The notes: a model not told the origin generated them from the sequence alone. Shown: positions 7,688-17,242, numbered from the stretch's first letter. The stretch is 64,000 nucleotides of DNA from Ferdinandcohnia sp036965045 (GCF_036965045.1 NZ_JBALOV010000006.1:61247-125246), one strand, 5' to 3'. Program-made: numbers and translations.

Positions 7688-9304
7688 CCTATTTCTAGAT
7701 AAAAATGCAAATCTATGCCCAAGTAATACTTCTAAAAGGCGTGAACGATAGGCTAGATATAGGTACGTAACAGCACCGACAGCAACTCCTATGATCACAA
7801 CAAAGACGGACTGGCCTCTTCCATTCTCATAACCAACAATAAATGATAATAACCATTCAACCAACATAATCGCCAATGCCATCAATGTTGCAAAGATAGC
7901 CATTAATAGCGTCCTTCTTGCAAACAATGAATAACTATATCCTGCATGTCTGGATATCATCCAGAAGCAATAAGAAATCGCTACTGTGTATCCTAAAGCA
8001 GTTGCAAGAATGGAACCAATCTCCCCAAACCAGGTGATAAACAGACTATTAAAACTGATCTTTAGAATGAGTCCCATAAACAAACTCACGACAGCAAATT
8101 TCTGCTTATTGATTCCTTGTAAAATAGCTGCTGAAATCGAATAAAACGAAAATAGAATTGCAACCGGTGCGTACCATCTTAGAATTCGACCACCAGCCTC
8201 ATTCATCTCAAATAACGCATTGAAGGTTGGATACGCTAATACTGATAAACCCACAACTGCAGGTAAAACTAACAGAACACAAATTTGAAATGTCTTATCA
8301 ATTTGACTTCTTAGTAGGCTAAAATCACCTGATGTAAATGAGTTTGTAATCGTTGGAACTAATGTCAAGCTAAACGCCGTTGCCAAGGATACAGGAATCA
8401 TAACTAATTTGGGAACCATAAATGTTACATAGGAAAATAAACCTTCAGATATATCTTTATCGACACCGTTTCCCATCATTGTCCGGTTAAAGGTTAGTTG
8501 GTCTACGTATTGGTAGAGTGGAATAGATAGCCCCACAAGGACAAATGGTCCAGCGTAGGAGAATAATTCCTTGAACATTTCCTTTGTTGTCATATCTGTT
8601 TGCGGTTTACTTTTTGCGAGCATTTCATTTAGGTATGGTTTCCGCTTAATCCAGTACCAAAGGAGGATTCCTAACCCACCTAGTGCTCCAATAAACGCAC
8701 CAAATGTGGCTAATCCAACTGCGAATACCCTTTCACCGTCCATTACCTTCATCACAATAAAGGTTGCAGACAGGACGAAAAGAATACGAACAATTTGTTC
8801 TACAACCTGGGAGACAGCCGTCGGTCCCATTGACTGGTGGCCTTGGAAAAAGCCACGCTGAATACTCATAATTGGGACAACAAGTAAGGCAAAACTCACC
8901 ATTCGAATCACAAAAGTAACATCTTCAACTGTATTTTTAGCATCTTCTCCACCAAGAACGATTGGTGCAATTATAGGTGCAATTATGTTAAGAATCGTAA
9001 AGCCTAATAGACCGGTAAGCCCCATTACGATTAAGCCGGATCGATACATCCTCATTCCTGTATGATAATCACCTAATGAATTATATTTTGAAACAAATTT
9101 GGAAACAGCAGCTGGAATTCCTGCTGTAGAAATAAACAGAAAAATGGTATATTGGGCATATCCGTATGAATAAAGGGCAGTACCAATATCTCCAACTAAA
9201 TAAACGAATGGAAAAACATAAATCATTCCAAGTACTCGAGAAATATATGTAGCAAGGGTTAAGACAAACGTCCCACGCAGTAATTTTGAATTTGAATCTG
9301 CCAT
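7670..9304 (-). CDS. murJ: Lipid II flippase-type MOP exporter (YtgP/MurJ)
   Basis: This is a 544-aa polytopic protein with about 14 membrane helices. It belongs to the polysaccharide biosynthesis/MOP superfamily and matches YtgP of B. subtilis in length and start (LLRGTFVLTLATYISRVLGMIY). YtgP is described as a functional MurJ that moves lipid II across the membrane during cell wall synthesis. Arginines in the first helices (ISRVLG) are typical. The gene stands alone between two terminator or promoter gaps. Confidence 0.88.
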   Translation of the reverse strand: MADSNSKLLRGTFVLTLATYISRVLGMIYVFPFVYLVGDIGTALYSYGYAQYTIFLFISTAGIPAAVSKFVSKYNSLGDYHTGMRMYRSGLIVMGLTGLLGFTILNIIAPIIAPIVLGGEDAKNTVEDVTFVIRMVSFALLVVPIMSIQRGFFQGHQSMGPTAVSQVVEQIVRILFVLSATFIVMKVMDGERVFAVGLATFGAFIGALGGLGILLWYWIKRKPYLNEMLAKSKPQTDMTTKEMFKELFSYAGPFVLVGLSIPLYQYVDQLTFNRTMMGNGVDKDISEGLFSYVTFMVPKLVMIPVSLATAFSLTLVPTITNSFTSGDFSLLRSQIDKTFQICVLLVLPAVVGLSVLAYPTFNALFEMNEAGGRILRWYAPVAILFSFYSISAAILQGINKQKFAVVSLFMGLILKISFNSLFITWFGEIGSILATALGYTVAISYCFWMISRHAGYSYSLFARRTLLMAIFATLMALAIMLVEWLLSFIVGYENGRGQSVFVVIIGVAVGAVTYLYLAYRSRLLEVLLGHRFAFLSRNRKKAVQ

Positions 9305-9521
9305 ATTAAATCCCCAATCTATATTTTTGAAGACTAACTAATCAAGTTTATCACATTTATAAAAATTAATAACCTACATTTATATGTCAGTTTCATGACA
9401 TATTGGCTTCTTTCGCTTTGTCATGTATAGTTTAGACTTGTTGGTTTTGAAATTCAACGTTATTCTAACCACTGTTCCCATGATATGATGTAGATAAGAA
9501 AATATGGGAGTGTGGAAAGCC

Positions 9522-9914
9522 ATGAATCATATTATCTTGTTTGATGGCGTTTGTAACTTTTGCAACAGCAGTGTGCAGTTTATCTTGAAAAGAGATTCGA
9601 AACAAATGTATCGTTTTGCGTCCCTTCAAAGTGAAGCAGGAAAAGCATTATTGAAAAAACATGGGATTCCTGAGGATATGAATAGTTTCGTATTAATTGA
9701 AGGTGAACGTTATTTTACAAAATCAAATGCAGCCCTTAGAATCTGTCGTAATCTTAAGGGGGCCTATCGCTTATTATCTATATGTAGAATTATTCCAACA
9801 CCAATTCGGGATATATTTTATCATGTAATTGCCAATAATCGTTATAAATGGTTTGGAAAACAGGAAAGCTGTCTGCTTCCACCTCCAGAGGTTCGTAAGC
9901 GATTTTTAGACTGA
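9522..9914 (+). CDS. DCC family thiol-disulfide oxidoreductase-like protein
   Basis: A 130-aa protein of the DCC family (DUF393, YuxK type) named for the N-terminal DxxCxxC motif, here FDGVCNFCN near residues 6-14. The family has a thioredoxin-like fold and a presumed redox role. The upstream in-frame ATG at 9504 has no binding site, while the ATG at 9522 follows GGGAGTGTGG and gives the conventional MNHIILFDGVCNFCN start. The ytfP-like flavoprotein gene follows within 18 bases, so the two are probably co-transcribed. Confidence 0.85.
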   Translation: MNHIILFDGVCNFCNSSVQFILKRDSKQMYRFASLQSEAGKALLKKHGIPEDMNSFVLIEGERYFTKSNAALRICRNLKGAYRLLSICRIIPTPIRDIFYHVIANNRYKWFGKQESCLLPPPEVRKRFLD

Positions 9915-9931
9915 CATAAGGAGTGTTCTAT

Positions 9932-11206
9932 TTGCAGTATGATGTAGTAGTAATTGGAGGAGGGCCTTCGGGTTTGATGGCTGCGATAGCCGCAGGTGAG
10001 CAAGGGGCGAAGGTTCTTCTTTTAGATAAAGGGAATAAGCTTGGGAGAAAGCTTGCGATTTCGGGTGGAGGGCGCTGTAATGTCACAAACCGGCTTCCAA
10101 TCGACGAAATCATTAAGCACATTCCGGGGAATGGCCGCTTTTTATATAGTGCATTTTCTGTTTTTAATAATGAGGATATCATTGCTTTCTTTGAAAAGCT
10201 AGGGATTCAGCTTAAAGAAGAAGATCATGGCAGGATGTTTCCGACAACGAATAAAGCACAATCAGTCGTTGATGCATTGTTAACTAAACTCAAGGAACTC
10301 GATGTACAGATCGAAACTGACACACCTGTTGCTAAGCTTGAATATAAAGATGGACATGTTGCGGGTGTTCATTTAAGAGATGGTGAATATATTGAGGCTA
10401 GATGTATTATTGTCGCTGTCGGCGGTAAGTCCGTGCCACAAACAGGATCAACTGGTGACGGATATGCTTGGGCAGAAGCAGCAGGTCATACAATCACGGA
10501 TCTATTTCCAACTGAAGTTCCAGTCACTTCTGACGAAGAATTCATCAAAAGCAAAACCTTACAAGGTCTAGCACTTCGAGACGTTGCTGTTAGTGTCTTA
10601 AATCCAAAAGGTAAAACAGTAATCACCCATCAAATGGACATGCTGTTCACTCATTTTGGAATTTCGGGACCTGCTATTTTGCGCTGCAGCCAGTTTGTTG
10701 TAAAAACGATGAAGAAATTTAATGTAGACCGAGTAGTCATGAGTATTGATGCATTACCAACCATGAATGAAGAGGAATTCTTTCAACAGATTATGAAACT
10801 AACTAAAGAAGACCCCAAGAAGGCGTTTAAAAATATAGTAAAAGGATTTTTACCCGAACGGTATCTCCTCTTTTTATTAGAGAAAAATGCTATTGACCCA
10901 CAGGTCACCTATGCAAATTTGTCACATGACAGCATACGTGCGTTTGCTAAAGACTGCAAACAATTTCAGTTCTCGGTCAACGGGACATTGCCGATTGAAA
11001 AAGCATTTGTAACAGGTGGTGGGGTTTCTATTAAGGAAATTCACCCAAAGGAAATGGAATCAAAGTTTATGAAGGGGCTCTTTTTCTGTGGAGAAATCCT
11101 TGATATTCATGGATATACGGGTGGTTATAATATCACCTCTGCCCTTGTGACAGGGAGATTAGCCGGAGAAAATGCAGGGAAGCTAGCAACTACCTTCTCA
11201 AGCTAA
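9932..11206 (+). CDS. ytfP: HI0933/YtfP family NAD(P)/FAD-dependent oxidoreductase
   Basis: This 424-aa flavoprotein begins with a Rossmann FAD motif VIGGGPSGLMAAIAA and carries the family motif KLAISGGGRCNVTN and a C-terminal GEILDIHGYTGGYN motif that closes the FAD site. The TTG at 9932 follows ATAAGGAG at eight bases and yields MQYDVVVIGGG. The GTG three codons earlier overlaps the binding site. The physiological substrate of this family is not established. Confidence 0.88.
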   Translation: MQYDVVVIGGGPSGLMAAIAAGEQGAKVLLLDKGNKLGRKLAISGGGRCNVTNRLPIDEIIKHIPGNGRFLYSAFSVFNNEDIIAFFEKLGIQLKEEDHGRMFPTTNKAQSVVDALLTKLKELDVQIETDTPVAKLEYKDGHVAGVHLRDGEYIEARCIIVAVGGKSVPQTGSTGDGYAWAEAAGHTITDLFPTEVPVTSDEEFIKSKTLQGLALRDVAVSVLNPKGKTVITHQMDMLFTHFGISGPAILRCSQFVVKTMKKFNVDRVVMSIDALPTMNEEEFFQQIMKLTKEDPKKAFKNIVKGFLPERYLLFLLEKNAIDPQVTYANLSHDSIRAFAKDCKQFQFSVNGTLPIEKAFVTGGGVSIKEIHPKEMESKFMKGLFFCGEILDIHGYTGGYNITSALVTGRLAGENAGKLATTFSS

Positions 11207-11210
11207 AATA

Positions 11211-11246
11211 GAGCCTAACTCACAAGCAGTTTTGTGGGTTAGGCTC
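11211..11246. terminator. Hairpin between converging ytfP and cse60
   Basis: A long stem, GAGCCTAAC-CACAA against TTGTG-GTTAGGCTC, lies between the two converging genes and reaches the cse60 stop. T-runs are weak on both sides, so termination is likely but not certain. Confidence 0.55.
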
Positions 11247-11424
11247 TATAAATGATCATGGCTGAAAAGCAAAAAATTTGTCCATCCTCTTGGTCACATG
11301 ACACCCCGACCTGAAATTTAACCTCAACAATATCATGTTCATCCACTTTTTCAAAGAATCTATTCATCTTATGCTCTAAATCTTCTTCATGTTCTTCATC
11401 AAAAACCTTTACTTTTAACGTCAT
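11239..11424 (-). CDS. cse60: Sporulation protein Cse60-like (YteV)
   Basis: A 61-aa acidic protein starting MTLKVKVFDEEHEEDLEHKM and ending IFCFSAMIIYRA, close to Cse60 (YteV) of B. subtilis, a SigE-controlled small protein of unknown activity. The ATG at 11424 follows GGAGGTGG. A GTG five codons upstream overlaps that binding site and is unlikely to be used. I saw no clear SigE promoter in the short upstream gap. Confidence 0.8.
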   Translation of the reverse strand: MTLKVKVFDEEHEEDLEHKMNRFFEKVDEHDIVEVKFQVGVSCDQEDGQIFCFSAMIIYRA

Positions 11425-11472
11425 AAACTCCACCTCCACTACTAGTATTGACAGAGTTTAAGATTGTTAAGC

Positions 11473-12039
11473 TTATAATCTAGGTTTTTTTATTCTTTTA
11501 TGGATTATAAATCCTACAACTAACACAATCGCAATGATGGGAAGGTAGAAAACAAGATTTGATTTTCCAATTTCATCTCGTAAATCCACTGTTTTCGTTG
11601 GTTCTTTCCCCTGTCCAAGTATAGCTAAATCCTCACCAGCTACAGATAGCAAGGCCGTTCTTTCACAAAAGCCCGTTTCTAATTGGTCGATATCCCCATA
11701 TGCATATACAAGATATTCCCTATTTACTTCAAATTCAAATCCGCAGCTCGCCCCAGACCTTGCAGTGCTTACGATGATCTGTGAAGTATTGGGTCCTTTC
11801 CAGCTTTCATTAACTTCAAATAACACTTGAATTGGATCCGCACTTGATTGGGTGTAAGAAAATTTATTTTCATCTACAAGATCAATGACTTTTCCAGAAA
11901 ATACAGCCGTTTTTCGATTTAACTCATCCTTTACCGATTCCGGTTGAGCACAAGAACATGCTGATGCTTGACGAGGAAATAGACCAATAAATAGCAGAAA
12001 AAGTAACAGCAGGACAAGTAGCCCTTTTATATATTTCAA
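11473..12039 (-). CDS. Secreted TIMP/netrin-like (NTR) domain protein with C-terminal membrane anchor
   Basis: A 188-aa protein with a signal peptide (residues 1-27, ending RQASA) followed directly by CSCAQPES. The mature protein would therefore begin with Cys-x-Cys, exactly as in tissue inhibitors of metalloproteinases. Further cysteines at ASCGFEF and TGFCERT could pair with these two. Residues about 158-182 form a membrane segment followed by KRIKKPRL, so the domain is likely anchored outside the cell. ASAC is a poor lipobox, so lipidation is possible but not favoured. Function unknown; a protease-inhibitor role is inference from the N-terminal pattern. Confidence 0.72.
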   Translation of the reverse strand: MKYIKGLLVLLLLFLLFIGLFPRQASACSCAQPESVKDELNRKTAVFSGKVIDLVDENKFSYTQSSADPIQVLFEVNESWKGPNTSQIIVSTARSGASCGFEFEVNREYLVYAYGDIDQLETGFCERTALLSVAGEDLAILGQGKEPTKTVDLRDEIGKSNLVFYLPIIAIVLVVGFIIHKRIKKPRL

Positions 12040-12102
12040 ACTGTCGACCCCCTTTTAGGTATAGTCGAAAATGGGGATGAAAGGTTGCACAGCAGGAATA
12101 AA

Positions 12103-12633
12103 TTAGTGTATTTCCTTTTTTTCAAACAAGCCTGTAAATAAGAAGCAGGTAATGAAAGCAACTCCTGAGACCGTGAACGCCATGACAAGACCGATAAATG
12201 CCATGAATGTATCATCCCCCGGAATTTGTGGCTTCAGTGTAACAATCATGTAGATGAAAATAAAAGAGAGTATTAAATAAAAACTACTGCCAATAAATCC
12301 CCTAAGTAAACGGTCCTTTTTCCCACCGTTCCAAGCATTAAGCACAATTATCCACGCAACCAAACTTATAACTACAGCTCCCACCATAATCAATAGATGA
12401 ATATAAGGAATCATTAAAAAGCTCAATCCGGAGAGTATTAGAAGAGTCGCGCCAAATAAAAGTCCGTTTAACACAAATAAAAATAACCCGCTCCACCATG
12501 GACTTTGGGACCAATGATAGCTTGATAGTTTCTTTACAATTCTGTGATTGGGACCAATCATATGCACAAGCTTGTTTCGATTTATCCCCAAAATAAGTAA
12601 TAACAATATACCAAGCAATAAAAAAAGTGTCAT
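12103..12633 (-). CDS. Hypothetical multi-pass membrane protein
   Basis: A 176-aa protein with about five hydrophobic segments (residues 1-17, 50-70, 74-98, 110-135 and 145-170) and a basic loop after the first (NRNKLVHMIGPNHRIVKK). The ATG follows TAGGAGGAGAAA. I do not recognise a family. It is co-oriented with the TIMP-like gene downstream (63-base gap), so both may be expressed together. Confidence 0.65.
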   Translation of the reverse strand: MTLFLLLGILLLLILGINRNKLVHMIGPNHRIVKKLSSYHWSQSPWWSGLFLFVLNGLLFGATLLILSGLSFLMIPYIHLLIMVGAVVISLVAWIIVLNAWNGGKKDRLLRGFIGSSFYLILSFIFIYMIVTLKPQIPGDDTFMAFIGLVMAFTVSGVAFITCFLFTGLFEKKEIH

Positions 12634-12732
12634 TTTCTCCTCCTAAATCTTATATCAATTATTTTAGTTAGATTTTAACTCATATTTTATTGTTTATCAA
12701 TAATTTTTTATTAATTATTAATATTTCCAAAC

Positions 12733-12769
12733 CAAAAAAATAGTGTGAATTCATTTGAGAATCCACACT
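12733..12769 (-). terminator. Terminator after the rhodanese gene
   Basis: A stem built from GTGTGGATTC and GAATTCACAC with a short loop is followed by TATTTTTTT on the minus strand, 12 bases past the rhodanese stop. Confidence 0.8.
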
Positions 12770-12780
12770 TAGAAATCTGC

Positions 12781-13083
12781 TTATCGTTTCGTTTCACCTG
12801 TCCAATTCATCATGCCTCCGACCATGTTTCGGACTTTATAGCCTTGGTCATCTAGATATGCACAAACGTTAAAGCTTCTGCCACCAGAGCGGCAAATAAT
12901 GATATATTCTTTGTCCTTTTCAAAAAAGTCTAGGTTATCTGGAATTTCTCCCATTTTTATATGCTTAGCCCCTGGAATCATGCCCTCAGCAACTTCCTCA
13001 TCTTCTCTTACGTCAACTAATAAAAGCTTCTCGCCATTCTCTAGCTTTTGTTTCAGTTCATCGGTTGTGATTTCTTCAATCAT
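12781..13083 (-). CDS. Single-domain rhodanese (YtwF-like)
   Basis: This 100-aa protein is one rhodanese domain with the active-site loop CRSGGRS (catalytic cysteine in YIIICRSGGRS) and the N-terminal VDVREDEEVAEGMIPGA motif. Such proteins carry sulfane sulfur as a cysteine persulfide. The frame is open 31 codons upstream, but the ATG at 13083 follows AAAGG at nine bases and gives the expected compact domain (MIEEITTDEL). It stands alone, divergent from the M42 peptidase gene. Confidence 0.85.
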   Translation of the reverse strand: MIEEITTDELKQKLENGEKLLLVDVREDEEVAEGMIPGAKHIKMGEIPDNLDFFEKDKEYIIICRSGGRSFNVCAYLDDQGYKVRNMVGGMMNWTGETKR

Positions 13084-13237
13084 AGGTCCCATCCTTTCAA
13101 AACTTATCTCGACAATTATAACAAAGACAAAATGCGGAATACAATTTTCTGCAACCTCATTTTCCACGTTTTGCAAAACTAGAATTTCTATTTAAAAAGG
13201 AGTAAGATAAAACTAGCTTAAAACCAAGGGGGAACTG

Positions 13238-14290
13238 ATGTTGACTTATCCGAATACTGATGAAACAATCCAGTTGATTAAAGAATTAGTTTCAATTCCA
13301 AGTCCATCTGGAAATACAAATGAAGTGATTACATTCGTAGAAAAGCTTCTAAAAGAGGCAAATGTCGATACATATAGAAATCGTAAGGGCGGTCTTATCG
13401 CGACTATCCCTGGGAAGGATACACATAAGCATCGTATGCTAACAGCCCATGTGGACACATTAGGAGCTATTGTAAAAGAAATTAAACCAAGTGGTCGACT
13501 AAAGCTTGATCTCATAGGCGGATTTAAATATAACTCCATTGAAGGTGAATACTGCCGAATTGAGACATCAACAGGCAAATTCTTTACTGGTACCATCCTA
13601 ATGCATCAGCAATCCGTTCACGTCTATAAAGATGCTGGAAAGGCTGAGCGTAACCAAGACAATATGGAAGTCCGTATTGATGAAAAAGTAAAAAATGCGG
13701 ATGAGGTTCGCGCACTTGGAATTGAAGTTGGTGACTTTGTTTCCTTCGATCCACGGGTTGAGGTTACACCTAAAGGCTATATTAAATCTCGGCATTTAGA
13801 CGACAAAGCAAGCGTTGGTATTCTGCTTCAACTGATCAAACAAATCAAAGCAGAAAACATCGAACTCCCATATACAACCCATTTTCTTATTTCGAATAAT
13901 GAGGAAATCGGCTATGGTGGAAACTCCAATATCACGCCTGAAACTGTGGAATATTTAGCAGTAGACATGGGAGCTATGGGTGATGGGCAATCAACAGACG
14001 AGTACACGGTTTCGATTTGTGTAAAAGATGCAAGCGGTCCATACCATTATGCATTCCGTAAAAAGCTTGTCCAGCTTGCTGAAAAACACGAAATCGGCTA
14101 TAAGCTAGACATCTATCCTTACTACGGGTCTGATGCATCAGCAGCGATTCGTTCAGGACATGATATTATCCACGGATTAATCGGACCTGGAATTGACTCT
14201 TCACACGCATTTGAGCGTACACATAAAGATTCAATCGAAAATACAACAAAACTCATTTATCATTATCTTCAATCAGATATGGTTGAGTAA
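13238..14290 (+). CDS. M42 family metallopeptidase
   Basis: A 350-aa aminopeptidase of the M42 (glutamyl aminopeptidase / endoglucanase-like) family. Metal and catalytic motifs are visible: TAHVDTLGA near 69-77, SRHLDDKAS near 185, NNEEIGYGG with the catalytic glutamate near 226, VDMGAMGD near 249, and the final SSHAFERTH histidine. The ATG follows AAGGGGGAA. B. subtilis has several paralogues (YsdC, YtoP, YhfE) and I cannot assign which one this is. Confidence 0.88.
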   Translation: MLTYPNTDETIQLIKELVSIPSPSGNTNEVITFVEKLLKEANVDTYRNRKGGLIATIPGKDTHKHRMLTAHVDTLGAIVKEIKPSGRLKLDLIGGFKYNSIEGEYCRIETSTGKFFTGTILMHQQSVHVYKDAGKAERNQDNMEVRIDEKVKNADEVRALGIEVGDFVSFDPRVEVTPKGYIKSRHLDDKASVGILLQLIKQIKAENIELPYTTHFLISNNEEIGYGGNSNITPETVEYLAVDMGAMGDGQSTDEYTVSICVKDASGPYHYAFRKKLVQLAEKHEIGYKLDIYPYYGSDASAAIRSGHDIIHGLIGPGIDSSHAFERTHKDSIENTTKLIYHYLQSDMVE

Positions 14291-14305
14291 AAATTACTAA
14301 AATAA

Positions 14306-14348
14306 AAGTCCAGGAATGTTGTTATAACATCGTTCCTGGACTTTTTTG
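14306..14348 (+). terminator. Terminator after the M42 peptidase gene
   Basis: A ten-base stem, AGTCCAGGAA / TTCCTGGACT, with a 16-base loop is followed by TTTTT on the plus strand. Confidence 0.85.
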
Positions 14349-14403
14349 GGATGTAAGCTTTACAAACTTCCAAGCTGACGCGCCCTTCTGGATTCCAGAT
14401 TTA

Positions 14404-14780
14404 TTTGTCCAAATGCTCCACTCATTTGGACTCACTCTTTCCTAAACCCAACTTTTCTGTCAGAATCAGCTCCGCTTTTTGACAGCTTCTTCTCACACTC
14501 TAGCATTTTGTCCAAATGCACCACTCTTTTGGACTCACCCTTTTCTAAACCCAACTTTTCTGTCAGAATCAGCTCCGCTTTTTGACAGCTTCTTCTCACA
14601 TTCTAGTATTTTTGTCCAAATGCATCTCTCATTTTGACTCATTCTTTCCTAAACCCATCTTTCCTGTCAGAATCAGCTCCGCTTTTTGACAGTTTCTTCT
14701 CACACTCTAGCACTCTTGTCAAAATACACATGCCTTTTAGACAACTACACCCCAAATCCTTGTTTTATTGTCCAAATCAT
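14404..14780. repeat. Tandem ~104-bp palindromic repeat (3 units plus a degenerate fourth)
   Basis: The motif GTCCAAATG recurs at 14407, 14510 and 14614, and as a degenerate form at about 14718, a period of 103-104 bases. Each unit carries two inverted repeats: GTCCAAATG with CATTTGGAC, and CTGTCA with TGACAG (for example 14457-14462 with 14480-14485). Units one to three share most of their length, including the central segment AGAATCAGCTCCGCTTTT. The array fills the gap between the M42 peptidase and leuS and contains no credible gene. Confidence 0.85.
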
Positions 14781-14787
14781 TTCTATT

Positions 14788-14821
14788 CAAAAAACAAAAG
14801 CCCTCCACTTGGAGGACTTTT
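14788..14821 (-). terminator. Terminator after leuS
   Basis: AGTCCTCC pairs with GGAGGGCT around a four-base loop, followed on the minus strand by TTTTGTTTTTTG. It lies just past the leuS stop. Confidence 0.75.
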
Positions 14822-14824
14822 GTC

Positions 14825-17242
14825 TTAATTTGCTACAATATTTACAAGCTTTCCTGGTACCGCAATTACTTTACGGACTGTTTTTCCTTCGATTTGTTCT
14901 TTGATTGGGTCAGCCCCCATTGCAATTTGTTCAAGTACTTCTTTTGACGCATCTGCAGGAACTTGAAGCTTCGCTTTTACTTTTCCATTCACTTGAATTA
15001 CTATTTCAATTTCAGATTCGACTAATTTTGCTTCATCAAATGCTGGCCATGATTCATACGCAATTGAACCTGTATTTCCTAGCTTCTCCCAAAGTTCTTC
15101 AGCAATATGTGGTGCAACTGGAGAAAGAAGTTTTACAAATCCTTCAATGAATGACTTTGGTAATTCAGTCGCCTTGTATGCATCATTAATGAAAACCATT
15201 AATTGTGAAATCGCAGTGTTAAAGTGCAATGCTTCGTAATCCTCTGTCACCTTTTTCACTGTTTGATGATACACACGCTCAAGTGAAGTATCATTTGAAT
15301 TAGCTTTTACTTTTGGTGAGATATTGCCATTGTCATCAACAAGTAAGCGCCAAATTCGATCCAAGAAACGACGAGAACCATCAAGTCCATTTGTTGACCA
15401 AGCGATTGATGCATCTAGTGGTCCCATGAACATTTCATATAAACGAAGAGTATCGGCTCCATGAGATTCAATAATGTCATCAGGATTTACAACATTTCCT
15501 TTTGATTTACTCATTTTTTCATTGCCTTCTCCAAGAATCATCCCTTGGTTGAAAAGCTTTTGGAATGGTTCTTTTGTTGTGACCACGCCAATATCGTATA
15601 GGACCTTGTGCCAGAATCTTGCATATAACAAGTGTAACACTGCATGCTCAGCTCCACCGATATAAATATCAACTGGCAACCATTCTTTCAATTTTTCTGG
15701 GTCTGCCAGAGCTTCTTCATTATGCGGATCAATATAACGTAAATAGTACCAGCAGCTTCCTGCCCATTGTGGCATAGTGTTGGTCTCACGACGACCCTTT
15801 TTACCTGTCTTTTCATCAACCACATTTACCCAATCGGTGATATTCGCAAGTGGTGATTCACCAGTTCCTGAAGGTTTAATTTCCTTCGTTTTTGGAAGCA
15901 TAAGTGGAAGTTCTTCCTCTGGAACAGTTGTCATGGTGCCATCTTCCCATTGGATGATCGGAATTGGTTCACCCCAATAGCGCTGGCGACTAAATAACCA
16001 GTCACGTAATTTATAGGTAATTTCCTTTTTACCAATCTTATTTTCCTCAAGCCATGCAATCATTTTAGAGATCGCTTCTTCTTTATTTAATCCATTTAGA
16101 AAATCTGAATTAACATGCTCGCCGTCGCCAGTATATGCTTCCTTGGAAACATCTCCACCAGCTACGACTTCTTTAATCGGTAATTCAAATTTCCTGGCAA
16201 ATTCATAGTCACGCTCATCATGCGCAGGAACTGCCATAATAGCACCTGTCCCATAGCTCATTAGAACATAATCTGCAATCCAGATTGGCATTTTTTCTTG
16301 GTTTACAGGGTTGATGGCATAGGCACCTGTGAATACACCTGTTTTATCTTTTGCTAGGTCTGTACGCTCTAGATCACTTTTACTCTTAATTTTTTCTAAA
16401 TAAGCATGAACAGCTTCTTTTTGTTCAGGCGTCGTGATTTTATCAACGAATGGGTGCTCAGGAGCAAGTACCGCGTAAGTAGCCCCAAATAAAGTATCAG
16501 GACGAGTTGTGAAAACAGTGAATGTATCATCATGTCCATCAATTGTAAAAGTTACATGCGCTCCTTCAGAACGACCAATCCAGTTGCGCTGCATTTCTTT
16601 TAAGCTCTCTGGCCAATCAAGCTCTTCTAAATCCTCAAGCAAACGCTCCGCATATGCAGTGATTTTAAGTACCCATTGTCTCATTGGGCGTCTTTCAACA
16701 GGATGGCCTCCACGTTCACTTTTTCCATCAATGACTTCTTCATTGGCAAGTACAGTTCCTAAAGCTGGACACCAGTTAACAGGAATTTCATCCACATAGG
16801 CTAATCCTTTTTCAAACAGCTTTGTGAAAATCCATTGTGTCCATTTATAATATTTTGGATCTGTTGTATTAATTTCACGATCCCAATCATATGAAAATCC
16901 GAGTTCTTTAATTTGACGTCGGAAGGTATTGATATTTTTTTCGGTGAATTCCGCAGGATCATTACCGGTATCTAAGGCATATTGCTCAGCTGGTAATCCG
17001 AATGCATCCCATCCCATTGGGTGTAGTACATTATACCCTTGCATTCGCTTCATTCTTGCTAAAATATCAGTAGCAGTATAGCCTTCTGGGTGACCTACAT
17101 GTAGTCCAGCACCAGATGGATATGGAAACATATCAAGCGCATAAAATTTACGCTTCCCTTTGTCTTCAGTTGTCTTAAATGTTTTGTTTTGTTCCCAATA
17201 TTGTTGCCACTTTTTCTCGATCTTTTGGTGATTAAAACTCAT
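14825..17242 (-). CDS. leuS: Leucyl-tRNA synthetase
   Basis: An 805-aa class I synthetase that charges tRNA-Leu. The HIGH-type motif is seen in YPSGAGLHVGHPEGYTA (residues 42-58), the editing domain region in TTRPDTLFGATY, and the KMSKS loop in GNEKMSKSKGNVV. The length matches bacterial LeuS. It is preceded by a leucine T-box leader and followed by a hairpin terminator, so it is a single-gene unit regulated by uncharged tRNA-Leu. Confidence 0.97.
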   Translation of the reverse strand: MSFNHQKIEKKWQQYWEQNKTFKTTEDKGKRKFYALDMFPYPSGAGLHVGHPEGYTATDILARMKRMQGYNVLHPMGWDAFGLPAEQYALDTGNDPAEFTEKNINTFRRQIKELGFSYDWDREINTTDPKYYKWTQWIFTKLFEKGLAYVDEIPVNWCPALGTVLANEEVIDGKSERGGHPVERRPMRQWVLKITAYAERLLEDLEELDWPESLKEMQRNWIGRSEGAHVTFTIDGHDDTFTVFTTRPDTLFGATYAVLAPEHPFVDKITTPEQKEAVHAYLEKIKSKSDLERTDLAKDKTGVFTGAYAINPVNQEKMPIWIADYVLMSYGTGAIMAVPAHDERDYEFARKFELPIKEVVAGGDVSKEAYTGDGEHVNSDFLNGLNKEEAISKMIAWLEENKIGKKEITYKLRDWLFSRQRYWGEPIPIIQWEDGTMTTVPEEELPLMLPKTKEIKPSGTGESPLANITDWVNVVDEKTGKKGRRETNTMPQWAGSCWYYLRYIDPHNEEALADPEKLKEWLPVDIYIGGAEHAVLHLLYARFWHKVLYDIGVVTTKEPFQKLFNQGMILGEGNEKMSKSKGNVVNPDDIIESHGADTLRLYEMFMGPLDASIAWSTNGLDGSRRFLDRIWRLLVDDNGNISPKVKANSNDTSLERVYHQTVKKVTEDYEALHFNTAISQLMVFINDAYKATELPKSFIEGFVKLLSPVAPHIAEELWEKLGNTGSIAYESWPAFDEAKLVESEIEIVIQVNGKVKAKLQVPADASKEVLEQIAMGADPIKEQIEGKTVRKVIAVPGKLVNIVAN

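Noticed and set aside
14404..14780. Possible CRISPR array
   Set aside because: Whole 104-bp units repeat without distinct spacers of constant length, and no cas genes lie nearby.
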